Shown: positions 1-12,409 of the stretch, in pieces
Position numbering within the stretch: the stretch's first letter is position 1
Layout of the letters: every line of letters begins with the position of its first letter
Origin: Rhizophagus clarus
Taxonomy: Eukaryota > Glomeromycota > Glomeromycetes > Glomerales > Glomeraceae
Direction: 5' to 3'
Length of the DNA: 64,000 nt
Assembly: GCA_015698045.1 (NCBI GenBank)
Contig: BLAL01000060.1
Location: 560,501 to 624,500 of the forward strand
The notes under the pieces: generated by a model
Told to the model about the DNA's origin: nothing
What the model saw: only the letters and a program-made list of their open reading frames with translations
The model's database searches: none
Position numbers and translations under genes: made by a program

Positions 1-1363
1 TTTCGACAGAATGATATTTTGAATTTCCTGCTTTAGGGAGGTGTAACATGAATGAGTTCAAGCCATGCGAACGAGTACAATTACCGGGTGTAACGAATGG
101 TTTGGAAGCCTCAGCCTGGAGTATCACTACATCATTGGCGACCATCAACAACAAACAATGTGGGTAGATCAAGTAACAGAGATATGTTATCATCAGCAAT
201 TCAGGGTGATTGAACAAGCAGTGGCAAAGTGTAATACGGATTACTGATCCTGATTTAAGCATGTTGATATTGGGGTGCAATCTAAAAACTTTTATATACA
301 TATTATTTCTTCAGAGTATGTATTGATAATTTTTCTACTTTTTATTGATCTACTGTATTTCCCATTTACTTAACTAACCAAATTTTTTTGATTTTATTTT
401 GCACTTTACACACTGTTTACATCACCCTGGGCAGGAATGATCAAGTTGCTGGTTAATAGATCCTGAATACCATTTACTATCGTGTTATAACGTTCAACAA
501 CTACCATCAGCTCAATATAAAATAGGATCATTTTTTGAACTGCAAATGATAAGACAAATTACAAGGACTCATCCTTATGGGTCTCATATACCTAGGTCAG
601 TGGGAAACAGTTAGTTATAAAAGCACTTTTACAAAGAGTTATTCTGGTCTTTTCTAAGATTCTAACATTATGACCAAACAATTGAAGGATAATTGGCTGA
701 CCTTCGTCGCGAAATTGCTGAATGTAAAGAATATAATAGAGCATTGATGACTTAACTCCCGGAATTACGAACGCGATTACGAAATAATGTTGGAGAATAT
801 TGAACAAAAAAAAAAAAAAACAACTTGTTTTATTTAAAAATTTTCCATAAGGTCTATTATATATAATTCATTTGACTAATGTATAAGCAGCTTAATTTAT
901 ATCAAACTTAAGATGCTCTTAGCTCGACGTAATAAATAGAATTCAGATAGGACGTAAAACTCAAGAAAATACATGAAAATTATGATAAACATGAAAGTGG
1001 AGGAAATAATTCACACAATCAACCCTGCTACAGCAAATAATTTTCCAATAGTGATATACCAGCAAATGAGGAATATGATTACAGATATCATATCCTATTT
1101 AAGACGCGCAATATACTCCCGGCAACAAAAATCAAAGATACCTTTGACTTTGGGTTAATGCGCATCAACTCCTAGATCTTAATGGCGACATCCGAATAAC
1201 CAGAGTATTTTATTTAAATATATAGATTTATTTATTGCGAAAAGTTAGATTTAGAGGAACTATAAAGATCTGATGTTTCAAGCTTTCAATAGCGGTTGAT
1301 GAACCTAACATTCAAGCCTTAATTCATTGTATACTGATCAAGAGAAAGAGAACAAATCGAACC
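1..1363 (+). repeat. Dispersed repeat, copy A (decayed, gene-like)
   Basis: This stretch is clearly related to 30704-31518 in the same orientation. Shared words include CGACAGAATGATATTTT at the left, ATGAATGAGTTCAAGCCATG, CAGAGTATGTATTGAT, ATGATCAAGTTGCTGGTT and ACTGATCAAGAGAAAG at the right. Roughly 511-1181 has no counterpart in the other copy. The left end runs off the window. Short readable peptides such as NEFKPCER occur but every frame is broken, so it looks like a decayed gene or the coding part of a mobile element. I do not recognise the family. Confidence 0.7.
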
Positions 1364-2480
1364 GAGGACTTTTTTTGGTAAGAATTTATAATTTTTTTTT
1401 TTTTTTAAAAAAAAGCAATATATAATAATTTATTTTCTTTTATTCATCAGAGATGGATGAATTTTGTGATCCAGAAGACTCTAATTACCAAGTTGACACA
1501 ACAATATGTGTTATGTGTATACGATTCAAATCTCCTTCAGGTTTAAGTGCGAACTCTGATTATCGGGTATGTCATGAACCTTTTGCTCTTTTCTTGATGA
1601 TTTCGGATTATATTTTGAACTCTGAATTTTATGTTAAATTTCTTCATATAGGTAAATTTAAACACATTATATATAGATATACAACTTCAAGTTGAGAATT
1701 AAAGTACGAAAAAAAGCAAATTTATTTTAGTAGATATATCACTAGATACATAGATCAATCGATGATATTATTTTCTCCGTTACATAATAGTAGAATGTTA
1801 ACGTGGTAAGTTTTAATTTATATTAATTGGTCGTTTCTACTTATTTTTGCCAATTAATTAATTATTATTGATATTAATTAATTACCATTTGTCATTTTAA
1901 TAAGAGTTTTCAAAATATTGGATAGTTATTCCTTCGATGAGACGGGGGTTGAAATAAAGCCATTATATTATATAGGTAGTTTCCATCGTTTATTAGTTTG
2001 ATTATTGAATAGATAATAATAATTCGTTTCTTTTTATAAAATAACAATAACGAATCAGAATCCTAACTTTCCTAATCCTAACCCCATCAATAAATTATTT
2101 AGTTACAAAATTATTTAATTGCAAATCATAAATTATTATTATATTCTATTATTTATTAATTATAAACATTATTATTAGGCAAGACTATACATTGCATTTA
2201 CAAGGCATTTACATTACAATCTTCTGAATTCTTTTCCGTTCCTTTTCCACGCACGTAATTAGCCAAGAGATGTGAAGTCAGAGTTTTTTTTTGAGATTAG
2301 ATCATATCAAATGTATTATTTATTATGATAATTTTTAGATCTAATTTAATTATTCATGATAAAAATTTATTACATGTATTCAAAATGTAGATGTAGTTGA
2401 AACTTGACTTTCAAAATAAAGAGACCAATATCACGGTCGTTGACTCATACTCATTAATAGGAGTAATTAAGTACTAGAAA
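1364..2480. other. Intergenic, AT-rich; no supported gene
   Basis: AT-rich sequence with homopolymer runs near 1390-1415. An 80-codon open frame at 1453-1695 (+) starts MDEFCDPEDSNYQVDTT and has two spaced cysteines (CVMC), but I see no family match and no further supporting exon. It may be an exon relic belonging to the repeat on its left. Nothing else stands out. Confidence 0.4.
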
Positions 2481-2485
2481 ATTTC

Positions 2486-2493
2486 TATATAAA
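2486..2493 (+). promoter_or_regulatory. Possible TATA box
   Basis: TATATAAA lies about 60-130 bases upstream of a less AT-rich, pyrimidine-rich stretch (2540-2720) that ends in a good splice-donor match, CAG|GTAGGT at 2736-2744. Together this looks like a promoter followed by a non-coding first exon, or the promoter part of a solo LTR. No coding exon can be assigned downstream. Confidence 0.3.
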
Positions 2494-2544
2494 CTATCGT
2501 AGAACAGAATTGCTTTGTAAAAAGTGGTTAATTAAGTTTCCATA

Positions 2545-2738
2545 CACTCTCTCGCATCTTTCTTCATTATTTGCGATTTGCTGTGCCGATAGCTCTTTTC
2601 TTGAGCCACCCCTACACCAACCGGCCGGATCTTCATCAGGATCTGATACAAGTTGTATCTACCCTTTCAACTTGTGTTATTAAGATCCGACCGCGCTAAG
2701 CCAATGTAAGAGATTGTGATCAAAACCTGTTTCCTCAG
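2545..2738 (+). other. Exon-like island with a two-stem hairpin
   Basis: This island is visibly richer in G+C than its surroundings. GGCCGGATCTT (2623-2633) can pair with AAGATCCGACC (2682-2692), with one mismatch. Inside that, ACAAGTTG (2648-2655) pairs perfectly with CAACTTGT (2668-2675). A third small palindrome, ATCAGGATCTGAT, lies between the two left arms. It could be a structured RNA leader, part of a retroelement LTR, or chance. No protein is encoded. Confidence 0.35.
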
Positions 2739-2745
2739 GTAGGTT

Positions 2746-2748
<3 letters not shown>

Positions 2749-2781
<33 letters not shown>
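2749..2781. repeat. Poly-T tract (33 T)
   Basis: An uninterrupted run of 33 T directly downstream of the exon-like island. On the minus strand it is a poly-A run, which could mark the tail of a retroposed sequence, but no target-site duplication was found. Confidence 0.9.
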
Positions 2782-2782
<1 letters not shown>

Positions 2783-3205
2783 GATATTCTTTAGAGAAAA
2801 AATAATAATAGTTTCCATGATCATCAAATTGAAACCTTAATATATTATAATCTCCCTGAAGAATAAGTGCAACGCAGTCTCTGAAAACAAAAGTTCAAAA
2901 CCCCCCTGTAACACTTCCGAGCTAAAATTAACATGAAATCTCAAAGTTAAAAAATAAATAAATAAATAAATAAATTAATAAAATAAATTAAAAGTTACCT
3001 AATGACAAGAAAGGCATATTCGCGAGAAACCCTAAATGATTAAAGTTGAAAAAAAAAAATTCACATTTAACCGTATGACGAAGCTACCCGACGTGCTTGT
3101 TAAAACACTGGGGTAAGTTAGAGATATGCACAATCACCACCAACCGTTATAAATTGTGTGATCAAAATATTTTAATATTTTTAATTAAAAATCTTTATTA
3201 AATTT

Positions 3206-3246
<41 letters not shown>

Positions 3247-5510
3247 CTCATTCTAATCTATTTTTAAAATTTATTAAGCGACCTTATCTATAAAATTTTC
3301 CAAATTGTGCTGCCTCCATTTCTTTCTTGTAACTATTAAGAAGATCAACTATTTCATTATAATATTTCTTAAATAATCCGGAACCTTTAGAAAAATATTT
3401 AGAGAAATTTAATCGTCGAAAATCCGAGAATCGGCTCCAGGGCTGTAGTTAGAGTGTTAGACGTAGAATCGTTCTCGAGAGGACCATTGGATCTAAGTAA
3501 ATAAATATTTATATAAGGAATTAGAGGATAAGTAGTTTTTAAATTATTATAATTAAGATTGAATTATATTTACCAGGGACGTAATACTTTTCTTGATGCA
3601 TTGGGACGCCCACTAGATATTTCCCATAATAGTACAATATACTGAGTGGGCAATCCCAATATATTTTTAGAGTGCTATTATTAGATGCAATAAAATGAAT
3701 GAATGACATATCATATTAGAATTACAAAGTAATAATAATTCAAAATAAGAAAAATAAGAATTTAAAAAAATAAATTTACCAAGTCACGATGCACGATTTC
3801 TTCGGCATGAGAAAATACTAACGAAAAAAAAAGAAAAAAAAAAAAAAATTATTTTAGGTCTCAAAAAATAAATACATTCATTTAATACATAATATAAATA
3901 TACGAAATACTTTATTCATTATACCTCTTAAAGTATCATAAAAATTAATGTTTTTAAAGGAATTCATTTTACTGTAATTTTTTATCTATAAACATGAAAA
4001 GAGATTTTCTTTTTTTAAAAAAAAATTTTTATAAAATAACCTTTTATTTAAGTAATATTTACCTTTTCTTCAAGAATAATTTCTTGGTAACCTTTTTTAA
4101 TTTTAGGATTGTAATTTAAATTTCTAGTATTAACATGCATTTTTAATGCTGTTCGAAGTTCGAACGGTAAAAAAAAAAACCGAGCGTAATTATATGTTAT
4201 TTTCCGCGTAGATCACTGCCTACTGTGCGAAACCCCAAAAAGTAGGGGCCCTTGAAATAATTGCGTAATATTACATAATATCATACAGAACAATAGAAGT
4301 TCATGATTATCTTGATAAAGATCTTTCGGCCATATCTTGGATTGTGTCCCTGTTATTGTGACCAAATATTCAATATTTTATTAACAATTTTCAAGGTAAA
4401 TATTATCATATATTTAAACAGATAATTTTATTTTATATTTACACGGATATATTATATTATTTCATTTCAGGACTTGGTATATCGGAGACAGTAGCTTTAA
4501 TAGAATCCAATTAGAAAGACACACTGTTTATAAGGTAGTTCGTTTTATAAAATGAAGGTTATCTTACTATATTAAGATTAAATCGAATTGCTCTTTATCA
4601 TTAGCTAATTGTTTTCTTTACGCGTGTCATATTTATTATATTATCGATTAACTCTCGGGATCAAACGGTGATTAAGATTGATATAACAGGTAATACTGAA
4701 TGAATTATTTGAAATCTCGTAATTCTTTATCTACTGATCCTCAAATTAATCAAAACCGTTACAATTATTTAATTTAATTAAACTTCCGGCTCTTTTGTTT
4801 ACAAATATCAAATGTCAAAAGATCTAATTGAGATTGATGATTTGAAAATGGATTATGTCGAGAAGCAATGGCCCTGTAAACCGGTTTGATTCTATTTACA
4901 ACGATCGTGTTCCTTAGATCAACGAGGTATGGCCGGATCCAAACCACTTTATCAATACATAAAATATTCAGCGTTAGGAAAACAACACATTGCAACTTTG
5001 CTGATGCTGAAATTATCAACTCCTTTTAAAGTTTGTATATTTTTATTTATTTATTAGATATTTATTTTCTTAACACGTATTCTAATTCATTTATTAAAAT
5101 CTTAGACGCAATATCGAAGTTAATGGATTTATGTAATGCTACTTTATTAAAGATTATTTATAAGTAAGCGAGATATTTATTCCTTATATGTGTTTGTTTA
5201 TTTTATTAATGAACGCTTATGACGATTTCACTTAGTACCTTGGTACAAAAGCTGTGCCGAATATATTTCGGAAATCATGGCAAGAATAATCCACATTTGA
5301 TAATATGAAGAGTAACACACAAAGTCTAAAAACAGATTTATAATACTTGGACCTTAATAATTTAATTATGTGAAAGTGAATAATCGTGATGACTTGACGG
5401 TAAATTATCTTTTTTTAAATGCCCATTTTAATATATATATATAAAAAAAAAAAAAAAAATTTTTTTTTTTTAATATACTTATCAAAACAGTAATAGGTTA
5501 CTTAAATTAG
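2782..5510. other. Intergenic, AT-rich; nothing recognised
   Basis: Long AT-rich stretch with many A/T homopolymers. An 81-codon open frame at 4774-5019 (-) shows no domain and is no longer than chance allows. Apart from a trinucleotide repeat near 3.2 kb I see no gene, RNA or mobile-element boundary. Confidence 0.5.
3206..3245. repeat. (AAT)n microsatellite
   Basis: About thirteen uninterrupted copies of the trinucleotide AAT. Confidence 0.9.
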
Positions 5511-5520
5511 CCAATATTTA

Positions 5521-5835
5521 TATTCAACCGGTTAAGTTACCGGTTACCGGTAATTATTCTATTAACAATTTTGCCCATAATAGTTTAATGTAATTACTAT
5601 ATTTAACCGGTTAGGTCACCGGTTAAGTTTCTGGTTACCGGAAATTATTTTATTATCCGATTATTTGTTACTAATATTTTTATATATTCAACCGGTTAAG
5701 TTACCGGTTACCGGTAATTATTCTATTAACAATTTTTGCCCATAATTAAGTAAAAAATTTATATTAAACCGGTTAGGTCACCGGTTAAGTTTCTGGTTAC
5801 CGGAAATTATTTTATTATCCGATTGTTTAATAAAC
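5521..5835. repeat. ACCGGTTA repeat block, first locus
   Basis: Two tandem copies of a unit of about 168 bases, starting near 5521 and 5690. Each copy carries two clusters of short motifs such as ACCGGTTAAGTTACCGG and GGTTACCGGAAATTA, separated by TTTTGCCCATAAT. The motifs are themselves palindromic around ACCGGT. The same family recurs at 11195-11580, and both loci lie upstream of an F-box pair. Confidence 0.85.
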
Positions 5836-6194
5836 ACATATACTAAAATTCTGGAAATGTATAATGCATATATCCATATATTTTATATTGCAACTTTTTA
5901 AATGAATTTTTTTTTGCGCCTTATTTTTGCTAACGAATGTCTAATAACATATGATTATAAATTTATATCATTAATCAATTATTATTAAGAATTTTATTTA
6001 CAAACTTGCTAAGTAAAATCTTTGAGTACTCCAGCGATTCCATTCAATCCAGGAAGCTTGGGATTGCTGCTAACCGATTATTAACCTCAAATTACCCAAT
6101 TTCCACATTGTTTAACTAAAAGGTTTTGTGTGTAGTCTAACATATGTTTAAAGAGTCCCAATTCATCCTATCAAGTAAGTGGTATTTTGATCTT

Positions 6195-6895
6195 ATCAAG
6201 CTTTTATTTATTAAATAAGGGATAAAATCATTAAAAGATTCTAATTGCTTTTAGGTCAGTTGGTGCTGATCTAACTCATACTATTGCATCTTTTAAACAA
6301 TACTTATTAAGTGTTAATGTTTTTAATTATGGGATTTTGGAAGTATCTCATGTAATCGACCATTTAATATTATTATTTCACTAACAAATTATTTAACATA
6401 CCGTATAATCTATTTTGTACAAATAATCATCAATTACTTCAGAATCTTTAATGAACAATTTGTACATCCTGTTCCTTATTTTCCTTATTCTAAATCTTGC
6501 TTCTTTATAATTATATCTGATTTTTTTTTCACTAATGCATTATCGTAACAAATTTTTAATTCCCTAATAATTCCTAATTTAATGTATTTTTCAAATGTCA
6601 ATTATTTCCATATTTTCATATTATAAGGATCATCCATAATATTGTCAACATCATCTTCAAAGTCCAAAATTATTCCACTATTAACGCTACAGTTGTAATA
6701 GATAATGATGAATCTCATCTATATGTTTTTGCAGTTATGTGCTAATTCGTAAAGTATGAAGAACAAGTAGATGAATCACATTAATTCGGGATATAAAATA
6801 TTTGGTGGTTGATTGATAACATTTAAATATTCCAACCTTGGACATTGCCTTATTAAGAGACAGCAAAATTCTTGTATATTTAACGAAATTAAATT
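6195..6895 (-). pseudogene. Decayed F-box gene, paralog of the 12.7-14.1 kb gene
   Basis: Read on the minus strand, this stretch follows the intact F-box gene at 12727-14082 closely at the DNA level. Shared words include AATAAGGGATAAAATCATTAA, seen with one change; GTGTTAATGTTTTTAATT; ATAAGGATCATCCATA; GAAGAACAAGTAGATGAATC; and ACATTGCCTTATTAA. The matching parts stay in the same order, but internal segments are missing and there are many small indels, so no frame remains open. What survives corresponds to the middle and C-terminal leucine-rich part of the protein; the N-terminal F-box is not recognisable at its expected place. Together with the fragment at 9.3-10.0 kb it forms a decayed divergent pair that mirrors the intact pair. 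I am sure of the relationship and unsure of the exact ends. Confidence 0.8.
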
Positions 6896-6924
6896 TTTAA
6901 ATTCTTTTTGAATTCTACAATCGT

Positions 6925-8000
6925 TCCCCTTTGATCCAAATAAAAATAGGTGTTGTTATAAAAAACGTCATGATATGACTGTATTATCATATATTATCAT
7001 AGCTCTAAAAATATGGTGCTTATAAAATGGAATTTTGTATAGAGAAATGAATTAATAATAGTAATAAATGATGTAAATTAAGCAATCCCTCATTTGAGAT
7101 CATTTTGAAAATATTTCGATCGATATACCTTTACTTTTCGTCGGTGGATTGTGACGAGATATCTCTTCAATAGATTACGTTAATCATGTCCTTGTTAAAT
7201 GAGTATCATTAGAAGATGTATGTTGGCAGATACGCGAGGTATACAGTAGATATTTCTTCTGCATTGAAAAAAAAATTCGTTAAAAAATTTTCTAAAAAAA
7301 AAAAAAAACAATAATCATTCAAAATTTTTAATAACATACCGTATTAATTGTTCAAAGGTGAAATTTACAATTTAGTGTCCACTTTTATAGAAAAATTGAT
7401 CAGTTGATGAGCGACCACTTCAATGAGATAATCGCTCGTCGCTATCTTAGATCGCCCTTTCTCAAGATTTTAGTGGAAGTAAAGGTACCAAATTTAAATC
7501 TCTTTGATATCTTCTGGCCTGTATAAATTTTTCTTCATCTCCTGACAACTGATTTATTATTTGCCAAGCGATCGTTGTCCAAACAAAAATTATCTTTGAA
7601 AAATAATCTTTAAATAAAAGTATTTCGTGATCTCGACAGATTTTAATCCAACATAAATTACCAGTTTAATTACTATTACAGCTTTTGATTGATATTAAAT
7701 CCTTAAGTTGACGTTACATTCCTAGTTACGTTAGGGATTAAAAAGTATTAAAATTAAAATTTAAATTTTTCCTATATTCATTTTTCCATTCAGCCAATAA
7801 AAATATTTCTTCATAATATAATCTGTTAATTATGTCTTTTCTGAAATTTCCATTAATAGGAATTAAAAAAGATAAGAGTTGTATTATTGAGACTTGTAAA
7901 AAATAGATACTTCTAGTACTTCTAGATACTATGATACAGTAAAAGGTACGTGAAAAGAAGGTTGGGAGTATTGAACCATGCTACCGAAGCGTAAAAGTTG
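6925..8000. repeat. Dispersed duplicated block, copy 1
   Basis: Matches 24920-26065 in the same order and orientation with many indels. Shared words include AATAGGTGTTGTTATAAAAAA, seen with small changes; GAAGATGTATGTTGGCA; TTCAAAATTTTTAATAACATA; AATGAGATAATCGCTCGTCG; TAAGTTGACGTTACA; and GAAAAGAAGGTTGGGA. The minus strand shows short codable stretches (for example a peptide like EEISTVYLAYLPTYI), so a decayed gene is possible. I cannot name it. Confidence 0.7.
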
Positions 8001-9290
8001 CTGTAATGGGGAAAAAGATAATTAAGCAGTTATAGATGCTCTTAATCTCAATCATATTTTCGCTCTGATAATAGCGCTAACGTACAAAAATTCGTAAAAA
8101 ATTTTTTTGTCAATCCAGATAAATCTGTCAATCATTTCTTCTGATTATCTAGAGATTATCTATCAATTGGTGTTTGAACTTTGAACTGAATGTAGCTTTG
8201 ACACTTCAAGGAGTCCTACCTATCCCTGCTGGATCTGTTCAAGGTAAAACTTATTTTCTTAGCATTATATTTTTCGTTATGTAAAAATTGTAGGTTTATT
8301 GTATAAGGAGTTGTTGTCTGAAAATAAAATTTGTTTCTCTTTTCTTAATTTGAATATGGCTGAATGCTTTTAGGTCAGAAACCACTGGAGTGTGACGATT
8401 TGTTAGCCTGATCTATCATTCGTGTGGGCTTTTGCTCTACCATTATTATGTATACGTTGATCACAAGGCTGAAGCTTACTATTTAATTGGATGAGAGTAA
8501 TGAAAAATGGTTAAACGTTTAACAGTCTAAGGATATTTTTTTTTTTACGATCTGAGGCACCGTTGTGTATTTATAAGTAAGTTAAAAATTTTTCAATAAA
8601 TTCTATTGTGTTATTTAAACATTCTTACGTCAGAAGTGATTCTAATTTACTTTTTAAAATAAATTATTATGGGAATTACTTCACGGCTAGAATTATATCA
8701 TCTATCAAAGAATAATTGTAAGATACTGTGTGATCAGATAGTGCTACTGTCGAATTTCAATTACAGCAACAAATACTTAAGAATGACTTCGATTCATGAA
8801 GGTAATTTGAATTCATTTTTATGCATAATCTTTGAGCAAGTTTGGTTCAGTAGTACGTGTTTGGGATCTAAATATGCTAAGAAAGCAGCAAGAACTTAAC
8901 ATTTGGCACAACATCAATCCAATACATTAAATTTGATGGAATAAGCTACAACACATCTCTTAATTTAAACATTTAAATTCAAATACGTTTATTTAAACAA
9001 AGTAATATTTAAATTTTCTTTTTTAATAAAGATTAGAGACGGAGAAGATTTTCTTTCAGCTTACAAAGAAGATGGAATATTAACGATCTATCATCATTAA
9101 ACATCGACGATTGGTTAGTCTAAAGTAATGTTTAAGTCATAAAAAATATAACCAGGTATTGAAAGATCTCTATATTTATAATGAGTAAATAGATTCAATT
9201 TGATGACAAAGGTTTCACGTGTTCATAAAAAAAGAGGAATTTCATTTGATTTATCAATAATATTATTTTTTTTTATTTTATTTCAAATAG
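8001..9290. other. Intergenic, with traces of other repeats
   Basis: No intact gene. A 76-codon open frame at 8669-8899 (+) has no recognisable domain. Near 9035-9055 the minus strand carries the motif CTTCTCCGTCTCTAATC, which is the repeated motif of the tandem block at 23.4-24.2 kb, so a fragment of that family is probably present here. Confidence 0.35.
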
Positions 9291-9294
9291 ACAA

Positions 9295-9965
9295 AAGGAT
9301 TAATAAAGCTATATCCCAATTGTACGACTTCGTATGGAGACAACTGGCTTTTATACCAACACATTAACCAGAAAGTGATCCAATTTAACCCTATTATGAA
9401 TATTATCCACACGTACCTTCCTTGGCTTCATGGTATAGGATCTTGTGGGCACATGCCAGATTTTAACTTCGCTAAAATCATCTTAATGTATGCACTTAAA
9501 ATCAAATGATTACTTATTAGTATCTAAGAACTGAAGGCATGGCAAGGTATATTATATTGTATTTGAATGTTGTTCGAATTAATGACTTTAACTATTCAAG
9601 AATAACATAATCATATTCTTGGTCACGTAATGCGGAAGGAACGAGAATTACATACAAATGATGGCTCGGGATCAGCAAAAGAAATTAATTAATAATTGTA
9701 ATATATCCCCATGTTTTACCCGTATCACGTCTAATTGGATCGAAGATATGGTAAATCTTTTAACAAGGAAGATTCTGATTACAAAAAGAAAATTATTGAA
9801 GAATGAAATTTATAAATTAACTTTTAACAAACGTAATAATATTGAACATTTCAGAAATACAATTATATCTATATTCAAAAGCAGGTAAATTTTTTTCCAA
9901 CCTACATTCTTTTGAATTGAGCCACGAGTGTTTCGCTAATAGATCTTTTTTATCTTGTGTAGTTG
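9295..9965 (+). pseudogene. Decayed F-box gene, paralog of the 16.0-17.1 kb gene
   Basis: Several pieces read in different frames as parts of an F-box protein. Near 9325 a peptide like FVWRQLAF sits where the family has its ILW(R/K)N end of the F-box. At 9400-9420 MNIIHTYLP matches FNIIYSYLP of the intact gene at 12.7 kb. At 9735-9860 the peptides DMVNLLT and EIYKLTFN match DMVQLLT and EIYKLIFN of the gene at 16022. At 9890-9915 the DNA CCAACCTACATTCTTT is identical to that gene. Stops and frameshifts separate all of these, so the locus is dead. Orientation is opposite to the fragment at 6.2-6.9 kb, giving a divergent pair like the intact one. Confidence 0.7.
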
Positions 9966-11194
9966 ATTCAATGCCAAACAAATTTAATAACAATAACAGC
10001 AGTAGCTGAAATTGACGGTCATAAAGGATATGACCCCAATAATATTATACGTAATACTGAATATAATTTTATTTGATGCAAACAACAAAGTTATGAAAAG
10101 AAGAAATGAAAATCATGATTCTTAATGATATTCCTAAAATGTATTATTTAATTATCATTAATGCACCAACTTGAAAGTAATGTAGATCGGATGACCAAAA
10201 AGATCATCATGCTGTTGATTATTATAGTTATAGAAAGAATTAGTATTTTTTGTTAAATTATAGTTAGTGTTCTAAAAGTTAAAAATTTTCGAACTTTTAA
10301 TAATATCATTTTCTCTTATCTGGTGACTTATGATAAGGAAATTGTTGGAATGATCGCCGTTAGGGAAGCTGTAAAGGCCAAATATTTAATAATATATTAT
10401 AACAAATAACGTAGTAGTGTTAAGATAACAAAGAATTATTAAATAATGAAATAATATTAAAATTTTGATTAGTAAAAAATTTTTTGAATCTTATCAATTA
10501 TTCACAACATATGCATATATAATGTACTTATTCACTTTAAACACATGATTTAATAATTATAAGATGACGATTCAATATGTTATATTATACAATTCAAATA
10601 GTCACATGCTTGATGAGCCAGTAGCTACAGCAGAAGTCATCGACCCCTATCATACATGCATCTATCGTTTCTGTATAAATTTGATAGAATTCAAACAAAC
10701 TGTTTGTCAAATCATTTAAACTTCGCAATTAACTTTAAGGCTGGGCAAAAAATTTTTAGATTCTCGTGGCACAGTCACTGGTTTTTTTTTTTTTTTACAT
10801 ATAAATTTTTTTTCTTATTTATATCGTGTATATCATAGCAAAAAATAATTTGAAGTATCAATTTGGAAAGTACCTGGATACTATTCAATACGCTTATGTG
10901 ATTCTTATAAATAATGTTAACAACGTGATGATGAAGAAAATTTAAAGAGGTAAAAGTTGATGGATTAACATATGATAATCTAATAGGAGTTTTTATTATT
11001 CAAGCAAAAAAAAGCGAATACAAATTTCAAGTAACAAAAACTACGAAACTAATTTGTTAAAAATTTATAATATAGTATAGTATATATGCTGCGTAGTATA
11101 CATGCTGCGTTGTTAACGAAGAAACATAAAGTCACGTGAAAGAATTTTGAGTCTATTCTATTGATTATCATGCCCAAAATAGTTAAATATAATT
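9966..11194. other. Intergenic, AT-rich; nothing recognised
   Basis: I see no open frame with family character, no terminal inverted repeats and no tandem array. A 60-codon frame at 10656-10838 (+) ends in low-complexity phenylalanine codons and is not supported. Confidence 0.45.
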
Positions 11195-11580
11195 AGGAAA
11201 ATTTGTTAAGTTTCTGGTTACCGGAAATTAAGCCAATATAGGAAAATATATATGAACTGGTTAGGTTACCGGTTATCGGAAATTAGTTTAAGGAGGTTTT
11301 GCCCATATATGGTTTAATGTAATTAAACTCCAATATGTTTAACCGGCTATGTTACCGGTTACCGGAAATTAATTTATGACGATTTTGCCATATATAGTTT
11401 AATGTAATTAAGTTAGCCAACATAGGAAAATTTATATTCCCGGCTAGGTTACCGGAAATTATTTTACGGAAATATATACATACATAGTTTAATTAGCCAA
11501 TATCTGATATAGGAAAATTTTTAAATTTAGCTAGTTAAGTTACCGGTTAAGTTTCTGGTCACCGGAAATTATTTTATTAA
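11195..11580. repeat. ACCGGTTA repeat block, second locus
   Basis: Four to five degenerate units of about 90-120 bases carrying the motifs GGTTACCGGAAATTA, TAGGTTACCGGTTA and TTTTGCCCATATAT, clearly the same family as at 5521-5835. The spacing is less regular here. It lies upstream of the intact divergent F-box pair just as the first block lies upstream of the decayed one. Confidence 0.85.
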
Positions 11581-11644
11581 ATATTAAAATTTACCGTAAG
11601 AAAAAACATTTAAAACAACAAAAGTACTGATAAATTGATATTCA

Positions 11645-12085
11645 AGTAATATCTGAAATTTGTGACAGGTTTTGTGGCAAATTGTGGCGCAGCGAAAAAT
11701 ACAAAAATAAAAATTTTTTCTTACATACTTCAACGTATAGATATAAAAGTTATATAATAAATGTAATTTTGGCTGCTCTGCAAGTTTACCTAGAGTGCTA
11801 AAGGCAGTTTTAAATGTCACTTTTGGTCTATTCAAATAAAACATTTTTTTTCGCCAAATCCCATTTTAGAAATGATCGACAAAGACGATAAAATCAATTG
11901 TTTATATGTAAAGTCAAAAACGGCTTTTAAATCTGCTTTTTCAACTCTAAGTAAAATTGTAGAATGGGTAAAAATACATCTAGGATAAAATTTTAAAAGC
12001 TTTATAACTAAAGGAAGAATAGTTATTTCTCTTTTTCCAAATTGCCGTGCCACAAAACCTGTCACAGATTTCAGTTATGCGATAT
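11645..12085. mobile_element. Foldback element (imperfect giant palindrome)
   Basis: The ends are inverted repeats: TGAAATTTGTGACAGGTTTT at the left and, reading the right end backwards, TGAAATCTGTGACAGGTTTT, followed on both sides by GTGGCA. Similarity continues inwards, for example TTTACCTAGAGTGCTAAAGG against TTTACTTAGAGTTGAAAAAG, so most of the roughly 440 bases form one diverged palindrome. Both arms give open frames of 77-86 codons on the minus strand, which are by-products of the palindrome. No clean target-site duplication was found and the outer limits may reach about 11600 and 12115. Confidence 0.65.
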
Positions 12086-12409
12086 TCAATGAATATGACC
12101 TCATCTTACGTGACTTCAAAAAAATTTGTCACCGGTGCAACACCCCCCCATTTTTTTTGGCATGTAAAACCCTATTTTAATATATCACTTCTTATATGTC
12201 ATATGATTAATTTCTTAATTCTATAATGCCGGCCGGAATAAAAATTTTTTGTGGTAATTCTGGGTCTTCACATAGCCGATTTCTATAGGTAATGATCTAC
12301 ACAAAAGATAGCATATAATCATGCTCAGTTTTTTTTGCAAGTTAATACTAACACTTTAAACAATTCTAAAACTAAAAAAGTTTACCAAGAAGTTAAATTT
12401 GTTAAAGTC

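Noticed and set aside
2623..2692. tRNA-like fold
   Set aside because: The stems are too few and wrongly spaced for a tRNA; no anticodon arm or T-loop motif.
11584..12065. Two minus-strand frames of 77 and 86 codons with similar peptides
   Set aside because: They are the two arms of the foldback palindrome; no promoter, no domain and no sign of selection on codons.
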